Below are positions 43,701-55,700 of a stretch of 64,000 nucleotides of DNA, in pieces; within the stretch, counting starts at the first letter, position 1; every line of letters begins with the position of its first letter. Source of the stretch: Fodinicurvata fenggangensis DSM 21160 (lineage in GTDB: Bacteria > Pseudomonadota > Alphaproteobacteria > Kiloniellales > DSM-21159); the NCBI RefSeq assembly GCF_000686045.1, contig NZ_JMLV01000005.1:124001-188000 (forward strand). The letters run 5' to 3'. The translations under genes were made by a program, and so were the position numbers. The notes under the pieces are model-generated. The model was not told the origin of the DNA, ran no database searches, and saw nothing but the letters and a program-made list of their open reading frames with translations.

Positions 43701-46700
43701 GTGGTGGTTCTGGATCATTTGCCGGTGAACGCCAGTGGCAAGGTGGATCGCAAATCCCTGCATTCAACGATCGCAAGCGCTGAAGCACAGTCCGAACAGC
43801 CGGCCTCCAGGTCGAGCCCGTCGGAAGGGCTTGTCATCGCCCTGTTTCAAAACCTGTTTGCCGGTGACGAGATCACGCCGGCCTCCGACTTCTTCGCCCT
43901 TGGCGGGCACAGCCTGATCGCCATGCGGCTTGCCGGCCTGATCGAGAAGGAAGCCGGTTTCCGCCCCAGGATTCAGGATCTCTTTGCTGCGCGCACGGTT
44001 GCGAATATTGCGGCACTGGTGGACCGCCAAAAGGGCGTCACAGGGACCGGCAATTTGCCCAAGGCAGAGAGAGATCACTTCCCGCTATCAAGCGGCCAGG
44101 CCCGGCTTTGGGTTCTGCAGCGTATGCAGCCGGATCTTGCCGTTTATTCGGTTCCGGCCACGCTCCAGATCGATGGCCCGATTGATGCCGATGTCCTGCA
44201 ACGCGCGCTTCATACACTGGAAGACCGTCAACATGCGCTGCGCCTGCGCTTCAGAAGCGATTCCGGTCATCCGGACGGTGTCAGTCAGTATCTAGCGCCC
44301 GGCGGCTCCTGGACCTTGCGCCGCCATCGCATGGATGAGGAATCGGCGCGCAACTTCATCGCAAGCGAAGCGGCCCGGCCGTTCGATCTCGATGATGCGC
44401 CGATGGCCCGTGCCGATCTGATTGCCCTGGCCCCCGAGCGCCACTGGCTGATGATCTCGTTGCATCATGCGATCTGCGATGGCTGGTCCATGCCGATCCT
44501 GCTGCAGGAAATGGCAGCATTGTACGAAGCTGAAAGCACAGGCCAGGCACCAGATCTCCCTGAGCTCGAGCGCCACTATGAAGACTTTGCAAGCTGGCAG
44601 CATGATTTCCTGAAAGGTCCGGATGGCCAGGCCGCGCTTGCGCGCTGGAAAGAGCGCCTGACACCGCTTCCCGAGCCGCTCGACCTGCCAACGGACCGAC
44701 CCCGCAGCGCGGAACGGCGATTTGCCGGAGGCTTCCACGATTTCGACTTCGATGCGGACTCGACGCGACTGATCGAGGAAACGGCAGAGCGTCACGGCAC
44801 GACCGCCTTCAGCATCCTGACGGCCCTGGTGCAGCTTCTGCTCCATCGTCATTGCGGACAGAACGACATCCCATTGGGAATGCTGGTTGCCGGCCGCGAG
44901 CAGGGGGCACTTGATAACGTCATCGGGTTTTTCGTCAACACGGTCCTGGTCCGCCAGACGGTCGATCCCGAGATGCGCTTTGCGGATCATCTTGCCGCCA
45001 CCAGCAAGACGATCATGGATGCGCTGTCCGATCAGGCGGTGCCGTTCGAGGAAATCGTGAACGCGGTCAACGCACCGCGCGAGCTTTCCCGCAATCCGCT
45101 TTTTGACGTGCTGGTTGCCTGGCAGGACGGCATTCCGGAGCTGGGCAAGCTTGGGGAAGCAGATCTCTCGCTGGTTGAAACCGAGTTCCCCTTCGCCAAG
45201 TTCGATCTGGGTTTCTATTTCTGGCGTCGTCACGAACGTCTGCAGGGTCAGATCGAGTTTGATAGCGATCTGTTCGACCGCGAAACCATTGAGGCTCTTG
45301 TCGGCCGTCTGAATACCCTGTGCCGTACGGCACTCTCGGCTGCGGACGAAACTCCGGTTGCGCGCCTGGCCATGATGCCGGAGTCCGAAAGGACCTTGAT
45401 CGAGCGGTTCAACGCGACCGCGCGAGACTTGCCGATCGAGCGCAGCATTCCCGAGCCGTTCCTGGATCAGGTCCGGGAGACTCCGGATGCCGTCGCGGTC
45501 TCGGACGAGCTGGAAAGCCTGACCTATAGGCAGTTCGCCCGGCGCGCCTCGGGAATTGCTGCAGAACTGGCCGCCAGGTCGGTCAAGCCGGGTGATGTGG
45601 TTGCCGTGGCGCTGCGGCGGTCAATCGACATGCTGGCCGCCATCCATGGCATTCTCCTGGCCGGCGCTGCCTACAGCCCGCTTGATCCAGATCATCCCGA
45701 ACAGCGCCGCCGAGACATGCTGGAGGATCTCGGTAACGGGCTGGTGATCACCACGGCTGACCTGGAGAGTCTGTTCGATGAAGGCCAGACCCTTGTGGTC
45801 GATGGCAGCGAGGATGCCGACATTCCCGCGCTTGCCGGTGAGCCTGACGATCTTGCCTATGTACTGTTTACATCCGGTTCGACAGGGCGCCCCAAGGGTG
45901 TCGAGATCGCCCATCGGGGAGTGCTGAACCGCATCCTGTGGATGCAGGACGCCTTCCCGATTGGACCGGAAGACGTCATTCTGCAGAAGACACCGATCAC
46001 CTTTGACGTGTCGGTCTGGGAGCTCTTCTGGTGGTCGTGGACCGGTGCGAAACTTGTCCTGCCGCCCTTGGGGGCTGAACGCGATCCGCAGCAGCTTGCC
46101 GAGACGATCTGCGAGAACGGCGTCACGACCCTGCACTTCGTGCCATCGATGCTTGCGACCTTCCTGTTCGCCATCGAAAGCGGCATGGTCGATATCGACA
46201 AGCTTTCCAGCCTCAGGCGCGTCTTTGCCAGCGGTGAAGCCCTCGATGCCCCGCTTGTCGAGCGTTTCAACAGCCTTCTGTACGACAGGTTCGGCACGGA
46301 GTTGCACAATCTCTATGGTCCGACAGAGGCGACAGTCGATGTGACCTGGCAGGCCTGCTCGCCCTGCATGCCCGGAAACGTCGTCCCCATTGGCAAGCCG
46401 ATCGCCAATACAACGGCCCAGATCCTGACAGAGGGCTTGAAGCCCCTGCCAATAGGTGTGACCGGTGAAATTGTCCTGGGTGGCGTGCAAATTGCGGAGG
46501 GCTATCGCAACCGTCCCGAATTGACTGCAGAGAAGTTTCCGGACGATCCACGCACTCCCGGCCAGCGCCTCTATCGAACCGGCGATCTGGGGCGCTGGCG
46601 CCGAGATGGGACGATCGAGTACCTCGGCCGTATCGACCATCAGGTCAAGATCCGCGGATTCCGCATCGAATGCGGCGAGGTCGAGGCCGCACTTGAGAGT

Positions 46701-49700
46701 CACCCCTCCCTTGAACGGGCGCCGGTCAAGCCCGTCAAGGTCGGCGGCCTGGACGAATTGCATGCCTTCATCCTGAGCCGGGACGACCTTTCCCCCTTGG
46801 AATTGCGCGACTATCTGCGCGGCCACTTGCCGGAATACATGATTCCCGCCCGTTTCTTTGTCCTGGAGCACCTGCCGCTGACCAGCAGTGGCAAGGTCGA
46901 TCGCAAGGCGCTTGCCGGTAAACCCCTGGCGGCAACAAAGGGGGCGGCGACAAAGGGGGCGACCTCGAAGGGGGCCGCAGCAGAAGCGGCAGAAGCCAAG
47001 GCAGCACCGGCCGCGGACAGTGCTCCGCAAACAGGCCTGCTTGAAGCGCAACTCGCACAGCTCTGGCAGGAAGTGCTGCCGGATGTCACGCCGGCACGTG
47101 CGGATGGGTTCTTCGATGTGGGCGGGAACTCGCTTCTTCTGTTGCGCCTGTTCGAGAAGATCGATGCGCGCTGGCCCGGGAAGCTTCGGATTGCCGATCT
47201 CTTTGCCAATCCGTCGATTGCACGCCAGGCTGAGTTGCTTGTGGAGCAGGCGTCGGAACCGAAGACGGCCGCCCGGGCGCCTGCGGCCGAGCCGAGTCTG
47301 GCCATTGACGAACCGATTGCCGTGATCGGCATGGCGGTCCAGCTTGCCGGGGCAGAAGATATCGAGAGCTTCTGGCGGGATATCTCAGCCGGACGGGATC
47401 ATGTCCGCCCGCTTCCGCAATCGCGTGAAGCGGAAACGCGGGCCTTCTTCACCGCCATCGGCATGAGGGCTCCACAGCGTTTCCGCGAAGCGGCCTATCT
47501 TGAGAGCATCTACGATTTCGACGCCCAGCGTTTTCGCATGGCGCCGATGGATGCCAGCTTGCTGGACCCCGAGCAGCGGCTCTTCCTGGAAACGGCCCTG
47601 ATGGCGCTGGAGGACGCCGGTTACGGTGGCGATGCGTTGCGCAGCCAGAGAGTGGGTGTGTTCGCCGGTGGCGGCGCCAATCCGGCCTGGCGGCTTGCGA
47701 TGGAGCAGATCGCGGCTGGCAAGGCCGAGCAGGCCTTTGCCCTCAATGTCCCGTCCAATATCGTTACGCGCCTGTCCTTCCTGAAAGACTGGCAGGGTCC
47801 GGCCAGTGTGATCGATACGGCCTGCTCTTCTTCGCTGGTTGCAATCCACCACGCCTGCCGGAGTTTGCGTGACGGCAGCAGCAAGGTTGCCCTGGCCGGC
47901 GGGGCGAAGCTGCTCGTCTATCCGCCCGATGCCGATACCGGCTTTGCCATCGACTCCTCGACCGCGCGCACCCGCGCTTTCGATGCAGAGGCCGATGGCA
48001 CCGGTGTGGGCGAGGGCAGTGCGATCTTCGTCCTGAAGCCCTTGAGTGCTGCCATGGAGGCTGGCGATCACATCCATGCCGTCATTCGCGGCAGCGCGGT
48101 CAATCAAGACGGCGCATCAAGCGGCGCTTCCGCGCCCAACCCTGCCATGCAGGCCGAGGTCATTCGCCAGGCGGCAAGCTCGGCCGATATCGATCTTTCG
48201 AGGTTTTCCTATTTCGAGGCACATGGAACGGGCACTTCACTTGGAGATCCGATCGAGATAGATGGCTTGGCCAGAGCCCTCGAGGGGAGTGACCGGGTGC
48301 CTGGAGCGGCCTTTATCGGCTCGGGAAAGGGAAATTACGGTCATCTGGACGGTGCCGCGGGGGCGCTTGGCCTTGCCCGGGCTATCCTGGCACTCCGCCA
48401 CGATCACGCGCCGCCGCAGCCTTACTTCGAAAGCCCCAATCCCAAGATCGATTTCGAGCGTGCTTCGGTGCGCGTTCCCAAAGGACTGGAAAAACTTCCC
48501 GATCGTGGCCAGGCACGGCGCGCGGGGGTCAGTTCCTTTGGCCTGAGCGGAATCAATGCGCACCTGGTGGTGGAAGCGCCGCCGGTCGTCGCCGAGCCAG
48601 GGGATGCGCCCGGCGATGCAAGCGTGATCTATGTCGTTGCGCTTTCGGCCGGCAGCGATGCGGCCTTACGTGACTATGCCAGGAAGCTGCATCATCGTAT
48701 TTTGGGGGACAGCAGCCTTGCCGTGCGTGATATCGCTTTCACCCTCGCCACGGGCCGCGATGGCCTGAAACATCGCTTTGCCACCGCTGTGCAGACTCGC
48801 GAGGAATTGCTGACGCAGCTTGCCGAGTTGGGTGCTGGCGTTCGGCAGGCAAGCCTGGCAAATAATCCGGGCGCAGAGGAGGCAATCGCAGCCTGTGCGG
48901 ACACTGCGGCGGAAGCACAAGAGCATGTCCTCCGCTATCTTGACGGAGCACCGCTCAGTTGGCCCGACAGCCGGAAGGCGCAACGCCTGTCCCTGCCGTC
49001 TGCCCCCTTCGTGAAGAAGGCCTGCAAGCCGGACTTCGAGGCCGGAGCGCAAACGGCGACCTCTCTGTTGCAGGGCCCCTTGGAGACAGCAACGGCACAG
49101 AGCTTCAGCATTGCCATCGGCGATCCTGCCTTCTGGCCGGTCAGCGAACACAGGCTGAATGACCATCCGACACTTGTCGGCATGGCGGTGCCCGCCCTGA
49201 TGGCCCGGGCGACCCAGCAACTCGACGCCAATCATCGGCCGGTGCAGATTGCCGATCTGACCTGGCACCATCCTCTGGTCGAGAGTGCCGTGCCCGACGG
49301 CAAGGTCACGCTCAGCATTTTCAATGATGGCCAGGTTGAAATGGCCGGGCGACTCAAGAATGGGAAGTGGCGCGTCTTTGCCAGTGCAAAGTGGAACAGG
49401 GACGGCCCTGTACCCACTGGCAACGGTCCTGATCTGGCGTCCGTTCGTGCCAGTGCCACGGTCCCGGTCCCACTTGAGGATTTCACGGGGCAGTACGGAC
49501 CCGTGGCATTGAGCGATCGCTGGAACTGCAATTTATCACTGCATTGCAATCCTGAAAGAACGTCTGCAATCAAGCATCTTCGCCTGGACGACAGGTTTCA
49601 CGCCGACCTTGAGGACTGGCTGTTCCATCCAGCGCTTGCCGATTCAGCATGCAGCATCGCGCTGGTGGACGAGCCCCTTGGCGCGCTGCCGTCCGCTGTG

Positions 49701-52700
49701 GATCAGATCACGGTTCATGGGCAGGCCGGTGCAGAGCTATTTGCGTGCGGTCAGCGTCAATCTTCCGGCAAGTTTGATGTGACGCTGTTCGATGCAGATA
49801 GCCACGTGCCTGTGCTGACGCTTGCCGGTATCCGGTTTGACAGGGCGGGAAGCGCGGACAAGCCCGGTTCTCCAGAGCCACTGAAGACGCAATGGCAGTC
49901 CACACCTGTGACACGGCAGGACATCCCGGCCGGGTGCCTGTTTATCACCGATGGAGATTTCTGGCCTGTGCCGGCGGCCTGCCAGCGCCTGCATCCCGAT
50001 GATCTGAATCGCACGAGTCTGTCCGCTGTGTCATATGCCGTGCTGGCCCTGAAGCCCGGTTCGGACTCTGCAGGCCGCACGGCCGAAGCGCTGCGTGCCA
50101 TCCTGCGCAACATGAACGGGGGATTGCGACTGGTCACCCTGGGGTGCGGCGGATTCCAGCTGGATGGGGATGCTGTCGCCATTTCTCCCGATCAAACCGC
50201 CGCTGCGGGGGTTGTTCTCGCCGTTGCACACGAGGAACCGCGGCTTGAGATAAGCTATGCCGACATGGCACCTGAGGCGGTCCAGGATTGTCTGGGCGCC
50301 GAATTCTCACTCAAGCCTTCACAGGATCCGGTTTCCGTCTACCGCGATGGGCAGCGCTGTGTCCGCAAACTTCTGCCGCTCGATGCTGCCGACCTCAGCA
50401 ATACGGCCCCTTGGCCGGACCACGGGGTTTGCATTGTGACCGGCGGGACGGGCGGCTTTGCCATGGCGCTGGCCGAGGAAATGGCCGTGGGCGGCAAGCT
50501 GCACCTGTCCCTGCTCGGCCGGCGTGATGAAACGGCCCTGGACGAAGAAACCCGGCGTGAGCTTGAAAGACTGCGGGACAAGGGGATCGAGCTGTCCCTG
50601 TTCTCCTGTGATGTTGCCGATAGTGCTGCGCTTGGTGAAACGCTTGACCGGGTTCGCGTTGAACTGGGTCCCATAACCGCGGTGGTGCACGCAGCCGGTA
50701 TCGCCGATGGTGGGTTTCTGGCTCTGCGTAACAGGGCTCAGTTCGATGAGGTGCTCTCGGCTAAGGTCACTGGTGTTGTGAACCTTGACCGACTGACCCG
50801 CAATGATCCGCTTCAGGCTTTCGTGATGTTCGGCAGCCTGACAGCAATTGTCGGTGCGCCGGGCCAGACAGCCTATTGCGCAGCAAACGCGTTCCTGGAT
50901 GGATTTGCCCAGTACCGCAGGGGCCAAGGCTTGCCAGCCCTGACGATTGACTGGTGCGCGCTCAGTGAGCAGGGCATGGCCGCGCGCAACAACGTGACAC
51001 TGCATGAAGGGGCCTGGGTACGTCCGACGGAGGCCGTCAAGCTGTGGCAGACGGCACTCGGCAGTTCGGTTGCTCAGCTGACCATGCTTGATCCCAGCCT
51101 CCTGCAGGAGGCAGCAGAAGCCGCTCATGAATCGGGATCGCATACTGTTTCATCGGAAATTGCGCCCTCGGCAGCCGTTGAACGGAATGTCAAAGGCCGC
51201 ATTGCGACGATCTGGGCGGAAACGCTTGGATATGAGTCCGTCGATCGGGACGATGATTTCTTTGCGCTTGGCGGGGATTCCATTTCCGGCATGCAGATCA
51301 TCGACCAGATCAACAGCGAGCTGTCGCTATCCCTGACCCTTTCCGACCTTTTCACGGAGTCTACTGTTTCGGCTCTTGCCGCACTTGCAGCGCGTGAGCG
51401 CGTTGGAGAAGACAGGGAAGAGGGGGCAGCAGCCGAATCTTCCGGGGCTGGCGATGACCAGGCCATCGATCTTGAGAGGGCGCTCAGTGAAATCTGGGCC
51501 CAAACCCTGGGATACGATGCGGTCGCTCCGGAGGATGATTTCTATGCTCTGGGCGGCGATTCCATCACGGGTATGCAGATCACCGATCGCATCGCCAATG
51601 AACTGGGCTACGAGGTCAGCCTGACCGACCTGTTCGAGCATTCAAGCGTTGCGGAGCTGCGTGAAAAGCTGTCGATGCAATCCGTCGGCAGGTCGGCCAC
51701 CGGAGAGGAGATACCGGCGGACGCAAAGGAGGCACCGGCGGCGGCACCCCTTGCAAACCCCAGGGAGGTCCAGCGAGAAGAACGCGACCCGCGCCGTGCA
51801 CCGGATTTGCCGTATTATCCGCTTGCACTGGAGCAATTGTCGGTGATGAACGCCGCACAAAAGGGCAATATGGAGACGGCCTTCAATCTGCCCCATGCCT
51901 TCGTGCTTGATGAGACGTTCGACATCGATCGCTTGCGGGCCTCCATCAGAGCCCTGACGGAGCGCCATGAAATCCTGCGGACCCGGATCATTCCCGAAGG
52001 CGATACCTGGCAGATGGACATCTTGCCTGCTGCGCGGGCGATGCGCGATTTGCCCGTCGATCCGGTCCGCGAACCATTTGAGGATGCCTGTCCCAAACTG
52101 GTGGAGCCGTTCGATCTGGAAAACCAAATCCCGGTGCGCTGGCGTATCCTGAGTGACCCGTCCGGGAAAACTGCCCTGTTTTTCGATATCCATCACATAC
52201 TGGCGGATGGCTTTACCGTCGAGCGATTGCTCGGTGAACTCTTTGCCCTTTATTGGGGAGAGGAACTCGCCCCGCTTAGATACCAGTTGCGCGATTATGC
52301 CTGGTGGAGCCACAAGGAGGAAAATCGGGAGCGCCTTGCGGCAGCGAAGAGCTATTGGCAATCGCTTTATGCCGACTCTCTTCCCAAGCTCGACCTCCCC
52401 TCCGATCGCCGTCGTCCGGCCTATCACACCTTCAAGGGAGAGATTTCCGGGTTCGAACTGGATGCGGGCCTGTTGGCCGAGGCACGGAGCTTTGCGGCGG
52501 ATCAGCGGGTGACGATGTTCACCCTGGTCCTCTCGACATGGTTCCTTGTCCTGTCGCGTATTGCCGAGACAGAGGATCTTGTCATCAGCGTGCCGGTAGA
52601 CGGCCGGGACGCCGCCGGTTTCAATGATGTGGCCGGCATGATGGTTTCCTTGTTGCCCTTGCGCATGCAGGTCAACGGAACACAGACCGTAAAGGACCTG

Positions 52701-55700
52701 CTGGCGCGCATGCAGGACCATCATGGCCATGCTCTGCGCCATCGTGCCTATTTTCTCGACCAGCTTCTGGAAGACCTCTCTCCGCCAGCCGCCCCGGACC
52801 GGACCCTGCTGTCGGAAGTAACGCTGTCCTACATGAACTATCACACGGCCAATCCTCAGTCGGACAGAGGCGATGTCGTGCCCCAGGTGATCAGTCTTGA
52901 TCGGCACCACAGCAAGAACGACATCGGTATCTTCGTGCGTGACCTCCCCGAGAGGATGGCCATCACATTCGATTACTATGCGGATCTGTTCGATCGAGCG
53001 CGGATCGAACAGCTCGGCCAGGTGTTCTCCACCACCCTGCAACGCCTGATCCGTTCCGATGCACAGCAGGTCGGGTCCATCGATCTGCTTCCCGACAACC
53101 AGAGCGGGCTTCTGCGTGATTGGGAAACGGGTCCCAGTACGCATGTCCCTGAGGACACCAACCTGTTTGCCTTGTTCGCGGCAAACGCACGCAGCTCACC
53201 GGAGCGCTGTGCCGTGCGCGATGCCACGGGCGCCTGGACTTACAGCCAGCTTATGGCCGAGGCGCGCGCCATTGCCCGTCATCTAACAGAGGCTGGCGTC
53301 AAGCAGGGCGATTTCGTTGCCCTGCATATAGAGCGTGGCCGACAGGCCGTCGCCGCCACACTGGGGATCGCCGCAATCGGCGCCGGATATGTACCCCTCG
53401 ACCCCGCTTATCCAGCAGAGCGCAACCGGTTCATTCTGCAGGACAGTGGGGCGTCCATTGTGCTTGTTGACGATGAGGGCAAGGCCGCACTTGCGGACAC
53501 CGCGGAGCAGGTTGCGCAAGTGCGGCAGATCGCCGAAATCCCCTCCGATGATGGCGGTTTCGAGCTTCCCCTATTGAAGGATCCGCAAACGGCGCCCGCC
53601 TACCTGATGTACACCTCCGGTTCGACCGGAACCCCAAAGGGGGTCTTGATCGAGCAGGGCGCCGTACTGCACCTGGCAGTGGGTGAGGACTACGCCGGAA
53701 TCGCACCCGGTGACGTGGTGGCACAAGCCGGGCCACTTTCATTCGATGCCGCGACATTCGAAATCTGGACAACGCTTCTGCGGGGTGCCGAGGTGGCCGT
53801 GATCGATCGCCATACGCTGCTCGATCCAACGGCTTTCGGAGCGGCCTTGAGCCGTTTCGCCGTCAGCAAGATGTTCATGTCTGTCGGCCTGTTCAATCGC
53901 CAGGTCGACCACGATCCGGCAAGCCTCTCCGGACTGAAGGTTCTGATGATCGGGGGCGACAGCATCAGCAAGTCGCATGCGCGAACCTTCATGGACTCCT
54001 GTCCGGATACCAGGCTGATGAACGGTTATGGTCCGACCGAAAGCACGACCTTCGCTGTCGTGACGCCTATCCTGCCCTCCGATCTGAGCGAGGAAACGGA
54101 ATGCACCATTATCGGCCGGCCAATCGCGCATACCAGGACCGTCATCCGCGATGCGCGGGGATTGCGCGCGCCGATCGGTGTCTGGGGTGAGCTGCAGATC
54201 GGAGGAGAGAGGTTGGCGCGGGAGTACTGGCGCCAGCCGGAGTTGACCGCAGAGCGTTTCGTGCCCGATCCCGATCGACCCGGGGCACGCCTTTACCGCA
54301 CGGGCGACCTTGCACGCTGGACACGGGATGGCCGGATCGAGTTTGGAGGGCGGCGGGACAACCAGATCAAGCTGCGCGGATTCCGCATCGAACTCGATGA
54401 AATCGAACACCAGCTCCGACAGGCGCCGTCGGCCAAGAATGCCGTGGCCCTGTTCCATCGCGATGGCGTGAACGGCGGCGAGATTATTGCTTGTATCCAG
54501 AACGGCGATGAAGCGGAAGCGATCTCGGACAGTGACCTGAGCTCGCTGCAGGCCTGGCTTGGTCAACGCCTGCCAGCCTATATGCTGCCGACGAAATGGT
54601 ACCTGATCGACGACATTCCGATCACGGAGAACGGCAAGGTCGATCGTAAGGCCTTGCTGGACAGAGTGCTGAATCAGGTCCCGGTCGATACGCAGGGCGC
54701 AGGCGCGGATACAACTCCTCTTACACCGACCGAGCGACTTGTCGCCGAGGTTTTCAGCGAGGTCTTCGAAACCGAAATCAATGGCCGGGATGCCAGCTTT
54801 GCCGTCCTTGGCGGTCACAGCCTGATGGCCATCCGGATCGTCAATCGGCTCGCCGATCGCAGCGGGAAGCGTATCAGCATGGCAGATTTCTTTGCCAACC
54901 CGACTGTGGCCGCATTGGCCCGTCATATCGACGGTTTGGGCGAAGCGGGGAGAGTTGGCGAAAGCGGCATCATCCCCAAGGCTCCGTTGATGGATGACTA
55001 TCCGGCAAGCCATGCGCAGAAGCGGCTGTACCTGCTCTCGCAAATGGATGCCAACAGTGGCGCCTATGGGATGCTGTTTGCTTTACGCTGCGGTGGAGTG
55101 CTGGATCCCGATGTCCTGCAAACCGCTCTTCGGCACCTGATCGATCGCCATGAATCCTTGCGGACCGCTTTCAACGAGCATGACGGCGTCATCACGCAGC
55201 GCATTCACCCGACGACACCGCCAGATGTTGCCTTCACCGATGTTTCGGATATGGCTGATCCCGTCCGGGAGGCACTGCGCCTGACCCGCGAAGAGGCGGC
55301 AACGCCGGTCGCACTGGACCGTCCGCCCCTGATACGCGCGCGTCTGATCAAGGTCGGGCCGGACGAGCACCTCCTGGTCCTGGTCACCCACCATATCGTG
55401 GGGGACGGCTGGTCGTCGCGCATCCTCTTGCGCGAGCTCGGCGCGCTCTATCAAGCAGCCCAGCGCGATGAAGAGCCGGCGCTTGCGCCGCTGCCCATTA
55501 CCTACAAGGACTTTGCCCACTGGCAAGCTGAACAGGACTGGTCCGAGGCTGCCGATTACTGGCGCGAGAAGCTGAAAGGCGCGCCCGAGCAGATCACCCT
55601 GCCGACGGACCGGCAGGCGCCGGAGATCCAGTCCTATCGTGGTGCGCATGCGCATCTGATGCTCGACCCCGATGTCTTGCGCGGCCTGCATGCCTTGGCC

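Noticed and set aside
48560-49080. A degenerate AT domain between KS and DH
   Set aside because: The stretch has no GHSxG or YASH/HAFH-like motif and has the size of a post-KS linker as in trans-AT modules.
45621-53144. Several 470-500 codon minus-strand frames opposite the megasynthase
   Set aside because: They are shadows of the plus-strand NRPS-PKS coding sequence, with no ribosome sites or family motifs.
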